Origin: Streptomyces sp. NBC_01478
Lineage (GTDB): Bacteria; Actinomycetota; Actinomycetes; Streptomycetales; Streptomycetaceae
NCBI RefSeq assembly: GCF_036227225.1
Contig: NZ_CP109444.1
Location: 5,499,501 to 5,563,500, forward strand
Reading direction: 5' to 3'
Length of the DNA: 64,000 nt
Shown: positions 31,584 to 40,132 of the stretch, piece by piece
Layout: the number at the start of each line of letters is the position of its first letter
Position numbering within the stretch: position 1 is the stretch's first letter
Made by a program: the position numbers and the translations under genes
Notes under the pieces: model-generated
The model's input: only the letters and a program-made list of their open reading frames with translations
Database searches by the model: none
Told to the model about the DNA's origin: nothing

Positions 31584-32846
31584 TCAGAAGATGTCCGGGC
31601 ACCAAGGCCGCCTGGACGTACGCAGCAGGGCGTCGGCCACACGGGCGGCGCCCGCTCGTTCTTCCCGCACCCGGCCCAGCGCCGCGAGCCGTACGGCCGA
31701 CTCGTCCCCCAGCCACAGCGTCGCCAACTCCCGCACGTCCAGCGTGAGTTCGGCGCTCTCCGCGGTCGGCGTGCAGGACGCGCCCCGCGCCGAGGCCACC
31801 AACCGGTAGCGCCCGCCCGCAAGGCCGGCCGCGTCGACCACCTCGAACACCAGCGTGCCCTCCCCCTCGTACGAACGCGCCTCCATGGCCCGTACGACAT
31901 CCAGGATCCGCACCCACAGCCAGTCCGCCTGGGTCGTGATCGTGGCCGCGCGCGGGTCCGGCAGGAGGAGGGGCAGCAGGTCGTCGGGGGAACGCCAGCC
32001 CGACTTCACCTTCGCCACCCAGTCGATCGAGCAGAGATGGTGCCACAGGGCACGCTCGGCGGCCGGGGTGGTGGCGATCAGCCCCCGCACGGTGGCCGTG
32101 TCGACCGGCTGCTTGGCGTCGTTCCAGGTGTCGTCGCAGGCGTACGTGGCCAGGCCCTGCACCTCGCCGTCCGCCGCGCGGTAGACGGCGTGGAACGGCT
32201 CCGCCCACGGCGCCGCGCGCGTCAGGCGTACGGCCCCCGTGGTGACCTGCCAGTAGCGGTCGTCGCGGTTGATCGCGCCGGGCTGGGCGCGGCGCAGCCG
32301 CTCGTGCAGTTCGGGACCGAGCTTGCGTACGTCCTCGGCGTCCACCAGGTCGATACGGCCGCCGTCCTCCGGTGCCGACCAGCGGGGGTCCAGGCCGGCC
32401 CGCGTGACGTCGATCTCCCACTGGGTCGCCGAGGTGGCGGGACCGAAGCCGTAGCGGCCGTAGATCCGGTACTCGGCGGCGATGAGCGTGGCGACGACGT
32501 CGCCCCGTTCCTTCGCGGCCGCCAGGTCCCGCTCCATCATGCGGGTCAGCAGGCCGCGGCGGCGGTGGGTGACCGTGACGGTGACGTTCGAGATCGCGTC
32601 GGCGGGGACGGGGGTGCCGCCGACCGCCGTGAGCTCCTGCGGGAAGGAGCGGAAGGTCGCGACGCAGCGGCTGCCGTCGAAGGCGCCGAGGGTGCGGGTC
32701 AGGTCGATGTAGCTGCTGCGGTCGGCGAGTTCGTCGTCGGAGACGTCCGGAGTGCGCAGGAAACCGGTGTTCAGGGCGCGGATCCAGTCGGGGATCTCGG
32801 GGGGTGTGACGGGGCGTACGGCGAGGTCGTTTGCGCGCGGGGTCAT
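31584..32846 (-). CDS. Eis-like GNAT N-acetyltransferase
   Basis: A 420-residue protein of the Eis family: N-terminal GNAT domain with [20 protein letters not shown] as the acetyl-CoA loop (about residues 90-109), a second GNAT-like middle domain, and an SCP2-like C-terminal domain ending RRPWCPDIF, whose final carboxylate is part of the active site in known Eis proteins. The [20 protein letters not shown] motif (here [16 protein letters not shown]) is conserved. Such enzymes acetylate aminoglycosides at several positions or lysines of peptides and proteins. ATG 32846. It lies next to the phosphotransferase and regulator island. Confidence 0.88.
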   Translation of the reverse strand: MTPRANDLAVRPVTPPEIPDWIRALNTGFLRTPDVSDDELADRSSYIDLTRTLGAFDGSRCVATFRSFPQELTAVGGTPVPADAISNVTVTVTHRRRGLLTRMMERDLAAAKERGDVVATLIAAEYRIYGRYGFGPATSATQWEIDVTRAGLDPRWSAPEDGGRIDLVDAEDVRKLGPELHERLRRAQPGAINRDDRYWQVTTGAVRLTRAAPWAEPFHAVYRAADGEVQGLATYACDDTWNDAKQPVDTATVRGLIATTPAAERALWHHLCSIDWVAKVKSGWRSPDDLLPLLLPDPRAATITTQADWLWVRILDVVRAMEARSYEGEGTLVFEVVDAAGLAGGRYRLVASARGASCTPTAESAELTLDVRELATLWLGDESAVRLAALGRVREERAGAARVADALLRTSRRPWCPDIF

Positions 32847-32949
32847 GGGGTCACGGTAGGTCGGTGGGGTTGGGTGTCGCGCGGATTTTTCTCGCCCCCG
32901 CCGCCCCTACCCGTCCCATCCTCCGGGGGCTCCGCCCCTGGACCCCGCT

Positions 32950-33506
32950 GGTGCCGGCCAGTACGGAAAGGCCGCGATCGGATGGTGCGGTCGTGCTCGA
33001 GTTGGAGCAGGACGAGGGCGGCGGCGATCTGTGCGATGCGGCTGGGGTCGAGGCTGACCATGCGCAGGGCCTTGAAGGTGGTTTTGGGCAGGGAGTTGGC
33101 GCGTTCGCAGACGCAGTGGATGCCGCGGATGACCTTGTGACGCAAGCCGGTGCCGGCGTTTTCGTAGCCGAGGTCGACGAGGGTCGGCATGTCCAGCTCG
33201 GCCGCGATGAGGTCGAGGGCGTCGATCAGGCCGTGGTGGCGGGCGCAGGTGGTGTCGTGCTCCCGGGCGGACCGGTGAGACCCAGATCGGCCGGCCGTCC
33301 GGGGTGGCAATGACCTCCACGTTCCCACCGTGGTGCTGGTGTTTTCCGGACCACCAGAGGTCGGCGCCGTTGGGGCCGGGGGCGGCGACGCGGCCGGTGC
33401 GGATGACAGTGCCGTCGGGGCTCAGATGCGTCAGCCCGGCCGCCTTCGCTACCGCCGCAACACCCACCACGCCCCCCACCACGCCCCCGAACACGGAGCG
33501 GGTCAC
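32950..33506 (-). pseudogene. IS5-family transposase remnant (frameshifted)
   Basis: Two overlapping minus-strand frames together give a DDE_Tnp_4-like transposase. The upstream part reads LSPDGTVIRTGRVAAPGPNG, DLWWSGKHQHHGGNVEVIA and PIWVSPVRPG; at about 33266-33270 the frame shifts and continues as AREHDTTCARHHGLIDALDL, MPTLVDLGYENAG and NSLPKTTFKALRMVSLDPSR. The first third of a normal transposase is missing and no terminal repeats were found, so it is a dead relic. It lies between the Eis gene and a hypothetical gene. Confidence 0.85.
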
Positions 33507-34411
33507 GGACGGGCCGGACCAACCGTCACGCTGAGTCGATCATGAGCGTGTCGGGCGACGGTGTACTCGTCGAATCCCGCCCACCGCCACAGCCGGCGCA
33601 GCGGGCGCGGGCGGTCTTCGACATCGAGGTCAGGATGGTCGACGGCATGCCGAACGGCCGCGGCGAGCAGCCGATGCCGTAATTTGCCGAGAATCCGGCC
33701 CCAGTCGGCACTTTTGTAGTTCAGGTCCCAGGCGACGCTGGGTCTGAAGTCTGCGTGGTAGAGCTCGCGGCCCCAGCGCAGGACGAACCCCGCGCGCGGT
33801 TCCCAGTTCACCGGTGCGGGCGGGCTCCGCACGAACAGCCAGAATTCGTTCAGCCGGCCGTCAGCGAGCAGGTCACGCAACGGCCGATCTCCAGAAGGAG
33901 GCGTGGTGAGGGAGTCCAAGGGGGCGGCGGACGGCGGCTGACCACGATGCTGCCACCGGGGTGGGGGGCCGTAGAGCAGGCGCATGATCATCTCGGTGTA
34001 CTCGGCGTCCCATGCGGCAGGGCCGCCCGGCGTGGAGGGGCCACGGGCCGCAAGGAGGAGTCGGGCGCGTTCGGCGAGCGCCTCGTTGACGCAGTACGTG
34101 AACCACACGAAGTGTCCGAGCCGGCGTGCCGATCTCCCCAGACCGACGTGTTGTGTCCACGCTCGGCCGCCGTCCTCACCGTGCAGGACGAGGACGTTGT
34201 TGTCGCGCGGCGCGTTGTCCCGTGACCGGCGGCGGGGGATGTCCAGGACCAGCAGCGAGTCCAACGCGAACCGCGTCGTGCGGCCCCAGGGCAGGAGCCA
34301 GGCCCTCCGCGTCAGTTCGACAGCGTGGCCGTCGAACTCGACTACGGTCCAGCACGTGCTCACGCGCAGCGGTGTAGTCGGCGGCGCACCAGGATCGCGG
34401 GGTAACGTCAC
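33503..34411 (-). CDS. Hypothetical protein, no family recognised
   Basis: 302 codons from GTG 34411 (VTLPRDPGAPPT); the frame is open further to 34537, but composition becomes shadow-like there. The product is soluble, rich in Trp and Arg, with a WTVVEFDGHAVELTRRAWLLPWGR opening that looks like a beta-sandwich front, and later GHFVWFTYCVNEALAERARL and WDLNYKSADWGRILGKLRHR helices. No membrane segment, signal peptide or known motif. Its last codons touch the IS5 remnant, so the 3' end may have been altered by that insertion. Confidence 0.55.
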   Translation of the reverse strand: MTLPRDPGAPPTTPLRVSTCWTVVEFDGHAVELTRRAWLLPWGRTTRFALDSLLVLDIPRRRSRDNAPRDNNVLVLHGEDGGRAWTQHVGLGRSARRLGHFVWFTYCVNEALAERARLLLAARGPSTPGGPAAWDAEYTEMIMRLLYGPPPRWQHRGQPPSAAPLDSLTTPPSGDRPLRDLLADGRLNEFWLFVRSPPAPVNWEPRAGFVLRWGRELYHADFRPSVAWDLNYKSADWGRILGKLRHRLLAAAVRHAVDHPDLDVEDRPRPLRRLWRWAGFDEYTVARHAHDRLSVTVGPARP

Positions 34412-34552
34412 CCCGGCAGTATGACCAGGCCCGGCTGCGCCGGGAACTCTAAAGCCCTGACGCAATGGGCACTTCCCAGTAACCGTCGGCCACCGCCCGT
34501 GGGCGCGAGGCGCGTCGCACGGTCCGCGGTATCCCAAGTCCGGGCACGCGCA

Positions 34553-34603
34553 AGGCCCCTGTTAAGAACGATCTTGCGAAGGAAAGTTCTGAACAAGGGG
34601 CCT
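34553..34603. terminator. Hairpin at the 3' end of the IS982-type transposase
   Basis: AGGCCCCTGTTAAGAAC at 34553-34569 faces GTTCTGAACAAGGGGCCT at 34586-34603, a 17-bp stem with one bulge and one mismatch around a 16-base loop. It overlaps the transposase stop and may be the element terminus, a terminator, or both. Confidence 0.55.
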
Positions 34604-35400
34604 CACGTGCCGACCGGTGTCACATACACCGCCGTGCTTGATGTGAAGGTCTCGTTGACCGACTCGATGACCTGCCGCAACGGTTTGAACAGGGGAGCTC
34701 CGGGCCGTTCCGGCTCGCCCTTGCGGGTCGGCCGCAGCAGCCGGATGCCCTCTTCGGCGAGCTCGTCTTCGAAGCCCCGGCCGAAGTAGTTCCTGTCGCC
34801 GATCAGGGTTTGGGCAGGACGCGAGGCGACGAGGCCGGGTTCGGCGGCCAGGAGGTCCAGCAGGATCTCGCGCTCGTCGGCCTTGGCCCCGGTCAGAGTG
34901 AAGGCGACGGGCAGGCCCTGGAGGGTGCACACCAGATGCAGCCGCAGGCCCCAGAAGAAGCGGCTGTGACTGGCGCAGTACCCCTCGGCCCATCCGGCCG
35001 GCTCGGAGCGTTTGACGGTCTCGCGTGAGCGGCCGCATTCCACCGGAGTGGAGTCCACGATCCAGACATCGTCGCTCCACACCGAGGTTTCGGTGGCCAG
35101 TAGCCGGGTGACCCGGCGGAGCAGCTCGGCGGCCTTGCGCAGTCGTTTGTTGTAGCCGGGCTGCCTGGGCAGGTACGGGAAGAGATGTCGCAGGTGGGAG
35201 CGGGCGTGGCGGAGCCATCTGGCCTCGGAGGTGAAGCCGAGCATCGCCTGCGTCGCCGTCGGCGTGACCAGCTCTGCGTCGGTGAGCTGCGGGGCGATGC
35301 CTACGGCCGGCCGCCATGGCGCGAGATTGGGCGACGCCTTCAGCAGATCATCGGTCTTGACATAAAGTGCGGTCGCGAGGGAGTCCAACTCTGTCTTCAC
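34603..35400 (-). pseudogene. IS982-family transposase, C-terminally truncated
   Basis: From GTG 35400, 265 residues: TELDSLATALYVKTDDLLKA, LTDAELVTPTATQAMLGFTS, ARSHLRHLFPYLPRQPGYNK, then WIVDSTPVECGRSRETVKRS with the first Asp, LIGDRNYFGRGFEDEL with the second Asp, and VIESVNETF with the Glu. Streptomyces IS982 transposases continue for about 25-30 residues after VNETF with a KGQLDLE-type end; here the frame is replaced by SSTAVYVTPVGT and stops. The catalytic residues survive, but the element is probably inactive. The long frame upstream of 35400 (to 36051) is antisense to the immunity gene and not part of it. Confidence 0.8.
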
Positions 35401-35454
35401 ACACTGACGTTGGACGCCCTCGCCCTGTGCGCGCAGTCGATCCCCGGGAATACC

Positions 35455-35970
35455 ATGATCCTCCCCAAAGATCGTGACCCCCGCTTCATCACCATCCGCC
35501 GCGGGGGGACGCTTACGGACTCCGACCATCGACTCCTGGCCTTGTGGGCTGCCGCGTGCGCGGAGCATGTTCTGCACCTCTTCGAGTCGGTGCAGCCCTC
35601 GGACCTGCGCCCCCGCGAGGCAATCGAGCAGGTTCGGGCATGGACATGCGGTGAGATCAGGATGTCCGAGTCCCGAGCGGCGGGTGGCCATGCCATGGCT
35701 GCGGCCAGGGAGTCGAGCGGAGCCGCTCGGCACGCCGCATTTGCTGCCGGCCAGGCGGCAGTGGTGGCGCATGTCGCCGCACACGAACTTGGCGCTGCGG
35801 CCTACGCGATCAAGGCCGTGCGTGCGACGGCCCCCGGACGGCAAGGTGAGAGCGCCGGCCACCTCGAGTGCCGTTGGCAGCGCGAACAGCTCCCGGATGT
35901 GATTCGCGAACTCGTCCTGGACGATCAGCGGTTGCGAAACGAGATCTGCTGGTCGGTCTTCGACTGCTGA
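35455..35970 (+). CDS. Putative immunity protein (Imm-5-like)
   Basis: A 171-residue helical protein. DPRFITIRRGGTLTDSDHRLL, LWAAACAEHVLHLFE and ARHAAFAAGQAAVVAHVAAH, HELGAAAYAIKAVRA, then WQREQLPDVIRELVLDD make up the pattern of a family annotated as putative immunity protein in actinobacteria, often found without an adjacent toxin. None of the neighbours looks like a polymorphic toxin. ATG 35455; the upstream GGGAA is a weak ribosome-binding site. It lies between an IS982 remnant and GntR paralogue 4, a typical spot for an orphan immunity gene. Confidence 0.7.
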   Translation: MILPKDRDPRFITIRRGGTLTDSDHRLLALWAAACAEHVLHLFESVQPSDLRPREAIEQVRAWTCGEIRMSESRAAGGHAMAAARESSGAARHAAFAAGQAAVVAHVAAHELGAAAYAIKAVRATAPGRQGESAGHLECRWQREQLPDVIRELVLDDQRLRNEICWSVFDC

Positions 35971-36014
35971 CGTGCGTGACCGCTTGTCTGTACTGACCCC
36001 TTGGAATCGATCAT

Positions 36015-36875
36015 CTAGTCGGCGAGATGCTCCCACACGGAGTCGAACCACTCCTGCATGTTCGTTACCACCATCGTTCCCTGCGAATGGAGTTCGGTGT
36101 CCTTCGTATGGTGGGTGAGACCGGCGCCCAGGCCCTCGACATCGAGGACGCCCTCGATCACTTCACCGTCCTCCATTTCGATGGACCGCCGGTACACCAT
36201 GTACGGGCCGCTCACCGCCTCTGTCCCGTTGAGGAGATAGAGCTTGGACTGCGGCACCAACGGGATCGGGCGGATCCGGAGATCCACGGAGGGCACGAGC
36301 CCCGTCGCCCTCAGGTCGTGCAGCGTGGCGTGCAGGGATGCGGTGTGCCGCCTCGTGATGTCCAGGAACCGCGCTTTCAGACGCATGTCCTCAGCCGGCT
36401 GCCCGGTCCGCCAGTACGGGAGTTCAAGTGATTCGGCGGGCAGCACCATGCGCAGGGTGATGCTCTGCGGGGCGATCTCTCGGGCTCGTATCCGCTCCGC
36501 CTGCATGCGGATGTGCGCGTCCAGCGACTCGGACGTCAACGTGAAGACGTCCAGGGCCACTTCAGGCTGCCCGAAGGCGTGATCGATGAGCGGGCGGAGC
36601 GTGACCGTCCTGCCGCTCGTCGGTGAGTGGACCCGCTGGCTCTTGACGACCCGGGAACCGCCGCCCTGGCGCGTCTCGATCCAGCCCTCGCTCCGCAGCT
36701 CCCTGAGAACCCTCTGCACGGTGTCACGAGAGACCATGAACTCAGATGCCAGTTCGCGCTGCGAAGGCAGGAACGAGCCCTCGGGGCACCCTCCGTCGTT
36801 CATCCGCGCCCGCAGCTCACCCGCGACGCGCTGGAACTGCCTGCCGCCACTGTCGCCCGGGGTGCGGTCATTCAC
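36015..36875 (-). CDS. GntR-family regulator with shared sensor-like domain (paralogue 4)
   Basis: A 286-residue protein closest to paralogue 1. HTH about residues 13-80 (FQRVAGELRARMNDGGCPEG, LPSQRELASEFMVSRDTVQR). C-terminal domain: SESLDAHIRMQAERIRAREI, SITLRMVLPAESLELPYWR, IRPIPLVPQSKLYLLNGTEA, VSGPYMVYRRS, MQEWFDSVWEHL. GTG 36875 follows a GGTACGTTCGCC block that resembles the GGTACATACC upstream of paralogue 1, again with no ribosome-binding site. It stands 5 kb from the other three, after the IS remnants, and 60 bases behind the asparaginase gene on the same strand. Confidence 0.85.
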   Translation of the reverse strand: MNDRTPGDSGGRQFQRVAGELRARMNDGGCPEGSFLPSQRELASEFMVSRDTVQRVLRELRSEGWIETRQGGGSRVVKSQRVHSPTSGRTVTLRPLIDHAFGQPEVALDVFTLTSESLDAHIRMQAERIRAREIAPQSITLRMVLPAESLELPYWRTGQPAEDMRLKARFLDITRRHTASLHATLHDLRATGLVPSVDLRIRPIPLVPQSKLYLLNGTEAVSGPYMVYRRSIEMEDGEVIEGVLDVEGLGAGLTHHTKDTELHSQGTMVVTNMQEWFDSVWEHLAD

Positions 36876-36935
36876 ACGGCGAACGTACCCCTCATCACCG
36901 CCGGACGAACTCACGGAATCCGGCAGAACCACGCC

Positions 36936-37913
36936 CTAGAACACCGCCCGAATCTCCCCCACCACCCGGCCCCCACCCAGCACGCTCACCACACCCAGTT
37001 CCTTGACGGGCACCCCCATCAGGTCCAGCGCCCGCCCGAGCACCGGCCCCAACGCCCGCCCCGCCCCGTCCTCCACCTTGAACGCAAGCGCCCGCCCATC
37101 CGGAAGGGCAACCGCCTGGACGGCCTCCGCGCCCATCTTTGACAGGAGGCCCGGTACCGCGCGCATCAGGTGGGTGTCGGGGCGGCGGGTGCCGGCCACG
37201 TACTCGGGGTGGGTGCGCATGGCGTCGGCTACTCGGCGTTCGGGGGTGCCGGGGGTGGAGAGGACGAAAGTGCGGTAGGCGCGGGCCAGGCCGGTCAGGC
37301 TGATCGCCATCAACGGGGCGCCACAGCCGTCCGTGCCTACCGCTGCCACTTGCTCACCCGAAACTTTTTCCACAACCCTGTGGATAAGTTTCTGGAGGGG
37401 GTGTTCCGGGTCCAGGTACGAGTCCAGCGGCCAGCCGCGCAGTGCGCTCGCCGCCAGCATGGCGGTGTGTTTGCCGGAGCAGTTCATGGCGATGCGGTCG
37501 CGTACGGCGCCCGACGCCAGGTACGTCTCCTGTTCGACCGGGTCCAGCGGGAGGTCCGGCGGGCACTGCAACTGGCCCGCGTCCAGGCCGTGTTCGGCGA
37601 GGAGTCGGCGTACGAGGTCTCGGTGGAAGAGTTCGCCGGAGTGGCTTGCCGCGGCGATCGCCAGGCGTTCGCCGGTCAGGTCCAGGCCCGCGTGGAGGAC
37701 ACCGGCCGCCTGCATCGGCTTGTTGGAGGAGCGGGGGAAGACGGGGGTGGTCGTGTCGCCCAGGGACCGTTCCACGGAACCGTCCGGCGCCAGGATCACC
37801 AGGCTGCCCCGGTGCCGGCTCTCGACGAAGCCGGAGCGGACGACCTCCGCGAGCACCGGAGGGGGCGCGGAGGAAACCTGGGAAACCGCGGAATCCTTGT
37901 CTTCAGCCGTCAC
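36936..37913 (-). CDS. L-asparaginase (AnsA-like, thermolabile type family)
   Basis: A 325-residue enzyme of the Rhizobium-type/actinobacterial asparaginase family (PF06089 type): AEVVRSGFVESRHRGSLVIL, PVFPRSSNKPMQAAGVL, AIAAASHSGE, AMNCSGKHTAMLAASALRGW and AVGTDGCGAPLMAISLTGLA hold the conserved Ser, Lys and Cys residues of this fold, which differs from classical type I/II asparaginases. It hydrolyses asparagine to aspartate and ammonia. ATG 37913 is 10 bases after the rsiG stop, so it is cotranscribed with rsiG. Confidence 0.88.
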   Translation of the reverse strand: MTAEDKDSAVSQVSSAPPPVLAEVVRSGFVESRHRGSLVILAPDGSVERSLGDTTTPVFPRSSNKPMQAAGVLHAGLDLTGERLAIAAASHSGELFHRDLVRRLLAEHGLDAGQLQCPPDLPLDPVEQETYLASGAVRDRIAMNCSGKHTAMLAASALRGWPLDSYLDPEHPLQKLIHRVVEKVSGEQVAAVGTDGCGAPLMAISLTGLARAYRTFVLSTPGTPERRVADAMRTHPEYVAGTRRPDTHLMRAVPGLLSKMGAEAVQAVALPDGRALAFKVEDGAGRALGPVLGRALDLMGVPVKELGVVSVLGGGRVVGEIRAVF

Positions 37914-37923
37914 GCCGGGCTCC

Positions 37924-38529
37924 TCACATCAGCAAGTCGTCCACCTGTGCCTCTCCCTCACGGTACCTGCGGGCGATCTCCGCGCTACAGCCGTCGGCCG
38001 TGTGCTGGAGGACCTGACGGCGCCGGGACACCTGCTGTTCGTAGCGCACCAGGCGGCCCATCGCCGTGGTCAGTTCCAGGTCGGTGCGGGCCTCCAGGTC
38101 GGACAGTTCGACCTCGGCGAGCATCTCGGCGGCCAGCAGCCGGTACTCCTCGCTGTGCGGGGTGCCCAGCGTGACGTGCCGGGCCGAGGAGCGGTGCCGG
38201 GCGGGTGCGTCGGTGAGGATCTCCGAGAGACGGTCCACCACGGAGGCCGCGCCCGCCGGGGAACGGCGGGCCAGTTCCGCGCGCAGGATGTCGATCCGGC
38301 CCTGGAGGAGCCGTCGTACGTAACTCAGGTCGGCCTCGTCCCGCTGGGCGTCGCGGCGCAGCGCGCGCAGTTCCGGGAGCCGCAGCACGGTCAGGTCGGG
38401 TGCGGGCGGTTCGGCGGGCAGCAGCGGGCTGTCGACGCGCTGCACGGGCGGGCGGCGGCGGCCGGCCGATCCTCCCCCGCGGATCAGCGAGACAGCCCCA
38501 GGGGGCTGCCCGGTACTCGGTGTGCTCAT
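37924..38529 (-). CDS. rsiG: RsiG, c-di-GMP-dependent anti-sigma factor of WhiG
   Basis: A 201-residue helical protein containing two perfect copies of the E(X3)S(X2)R(X3)Q(X3)D motif: Glu65-Ser69-Arg72-Gln76-Asp80 and Glu164-Ser168-Arg171-Gln175-Asp179. In S. venezuelae this twice-repeated motif holds a partially intercalated c-di-GMP dimer in the helical hairpin and lets RsiG sequester the sporulation sigma factor WhiG. The presence of both copies makes the call firm. The first 45 residues are a disordered Pro/Gly/Arg tail. The short gap to the asparaginase gene implies one transcript. Confidence 0.95.
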   Translation of the reverse strand: MSTPSTGQPPGAVSLIRGGGSAGRRRPPVQRVDSPLLPAEPPAPDLTVLRLPELRALRRDAQRDEADLSYVRRLLQGRIDILRAELARRSPAGAASVVDRLSEILTDAPARHRSSARHVTLGTPHSEEYRLLAAEMLAEVELSDLEARTDLELTTAMGRLVRYEQQVSRRRQVLQHTADGCSAEIARRYREGEAQVDDLLM

Positions 38530-38711
38530 GTGCCTCTACCCGTCCCCTCGACCGGCGTGTGGACTGCATCGTGCCACCCCCGGTGGCCGCTATGTGACCG
38601 AGTGCCCCCGAACGGCCCCAGATGGGGGGTTAAGCGTCAAAAATAGGCCCGCGGGAGGTGCCTCGGAGGCCCCCCGGAGGTCGTTCCCGACCGCACGGCA
38701 TCATGGGACCC

Positions 38712-39137
38712 ATGCGAGCAGTGGTGCAGAGGGTGGACGGCGCGAGTGTCGTCGTCGACGGCGAGACGGTCGGAGCCGTCGACGGTGAGGGGCTGTGCGT
38801 CCTCGTCGGCGTCACCCACGAGGACACCAAGGAGAAGGCGGCCCAACTGGCCCGCAAACTATGGTCGATCCGCATGCTCCACGACGAGAAGTCGTGCAGT
38901 GATATTGATGCGCCGCTCCTCGTGATCAGTCAGTTCACGCTGTACGGAGATGCCCGCAAGGGGCGCCGGCCCACCTGGAACGCGGCCGCCCCCGGCGACA
39001 TCGCGGAGCCCCTCGTCGACGAGGTCGTCGCCCAACTCCGCGCCCTGGGCGCCACGGTGGCCACGGGCCGCTTCGGCGCCCAGATGCGCGTCTCGCTCAC
39101 GAACGACGGCCCGTTCACCGTCGTGGTGGACCTCTAG
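38712..39137 (+). CDS. dtd: D-aminoacyl-tRNA (D-tyrosyl-tRNA) deacylase
   Basis: A 141-residue Dtd. [15 protein letters not shown] is the family start, [21 protein letters not shown] contains the SQFTLYGD catalytic signature, and [15 protein letters not shown] the terminal (T/S)NxGP-type loop (here TNDGP). It removes D-amino acids mischarged on tRNA. ATG 38712 by homology. It stands alone on the plus strand between rsiG and ygfZ, and its last codons are duplicated just downstream. Confidence 0.93.
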   Translation: MRAVVQRVDGASVVVDGETVGAVDGEGLCVLVGVTHEDTKEKAAQLARKLWSIRMLHDEKSCSDIDAPLLVISQFTLYGDARKGRRPTWNAAAPGDIAEPLVDEVVAQLRALGATVATGRFGAQMRVSLTNDGPFTVVVDL

Positions 39138-39164
39138 GGTTCGTCGTCGTGGACCTCTAGGGTT
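39124..39164 (+). repeat. Short tandem duplication of the dtd 3' end
   Basis: GTGGACCTCTAGGGTTC occurs at the dtd stop and again about 24 bases later, separated by GTCGTC; the second copy repeats the stop codon context. It lies between the convergent dtd and ygfZ genes. Confidence 0.8.
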
Positions 39165-40122
39165 CTACGACGACTTCCTGAGCGGCCGCCGTGTTGTCCG
39201 CCAGCAGTCGCGCGTCCAACGGCACGTTCCGCTTCACCAGGGCCAGGGCGATCGGGCCCAGTTCGTGGTGCCGTACGGACGTCGTGATGAAGCCGATCTT
39301 CCGGCCCTCCGCGCCCTCCTCCGCGAGGCGCAACTCCGTTCCGTGGGGCGGGAGATGGACCTCGCTGCCGTCGAGGTGGAGGAAGACGAGGCGGCGCGGG
39401 GGCTTGCCCAGGTTCTGGACGCGGGCGACCGTCTCCTGGCCCCGGTAGCAGCCCTTCTGCAGATGAACTGCCGTGCCGATCCAGCCCAGTTCGTGCGGGA
39501 TGGTGCGGTGGTCGGTCTCGAAGCCGAGGCGGGGGCGGTGGTGTTCGACGCGGAGCGCCTCGTAGGCGAGGAGGCCGGCCGGGGGGCCGGACTTCTCGGC
39601 GTACGACTCCAGGTCCTCACGCGGGAGGAACAGGTCGCGGCCGTACGGCGTCTCGCGTACGACGACGCCGGCCGGGACCTCGGCGATGGAGCCGGCGGGG
39701 ACGTGCACGACCGCGAACTCGCTTGTGCGGTCGGTGACTTCGACGCGGTAGAAGAACTTCATCGACTCCAGGTAGGCGATCAGCGCGTCCTGGGTGTCCG
39801 GTTCGGTGTGCATCCACACCGTGGTGCCGTCGTCGACGAGGTACAGGGCGTGCTCGATGTGACCGTGCGCGGAGAGGATCAGCGCTTCGGTGGCGACGCC
39901 GGTGGGGAGGTCGCTGACGTGCTGGGTGAGCAGGAGGTGCAGCCAGCTCAGCCGGTCGTCGCCGGTGACGGCGACCACCGCGCGGTGCGAGAGGTCCACG
40001 AAACCGGTGCCGTCGGCGAGGGTGCGCTGCTCGCGGAACAGGTCTCCGTAGTGGGCGGCGACGCCTTCGTCCACTCCTTCGGCGGGGACGGCGCCGGGCA
40101 GGGACAGCAGGGGGCTCTTCAT
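39157..40122 (-). CDS. ygfZ: YgfZ/GcvT-domain folate-binding protein
   Basis: A 321-residue protein of the folate-binding YgfZ family (aminomethyltransferase fold): FVDLSHRAVVAVTGDDRLSW near residues 41-60 and the diagnostic K-G-C-Y-R-G-Q-E in HLQKGCYRGQETVARVQNLG near 228-247. In E. coli YgfZ uses tetrahydrofolate to support Fe-S enzymes such as MiaB. The stop lies 20 bases from the end of dtd on the opposite strand; nur lies directly upstream on the same strand (10 bases). Confidence 0.92.
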   Translation of the reverse strand: MKSPLLSLPGAVPAEGVDEGVAAHYGDLFREQRTLADGTGFVDLSHRAVVAVTGDDRLSWLHLLLTQHVSDLPTGVATEALILSAHGHIEHALYLVDDGTTVWMHTEPDTQDALIAYLESMKFFYRVEVTDRTSEFAVVHVPAGSIAEVPAGVVVRETPYGRDLFLPREDLESYAEKSGPPAGLLAYEALRVEHHRPRLGFETDHRTIPHELGWIGTAVHLQKGCYRGQETVARVQNLGKPPRRLVFLHLDGSEVHLPPHGTELRLAEEGAEGRKIGFITTSVRHHELGPIALALVKRNVPLDARLLADNTAAAQEVVVEP

Positions 40123-40132
40123 ACAGGTAAGC

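Noticed and set aside
34412..34537. Upstream extension of the 33503-34411 gene
   Set aside because: Composition and lack of a start signal favour the GTG at 34411; the extension runs into the gap next to the IS982 hairpin.
35401..36051. N-terminal extension of the IS982 transposase frame
   Set aside because: IS982 homology starts at TELDSLATALYVK (35400); the extension is antisense to the immunity gene and the end of GntR paralogue 4.
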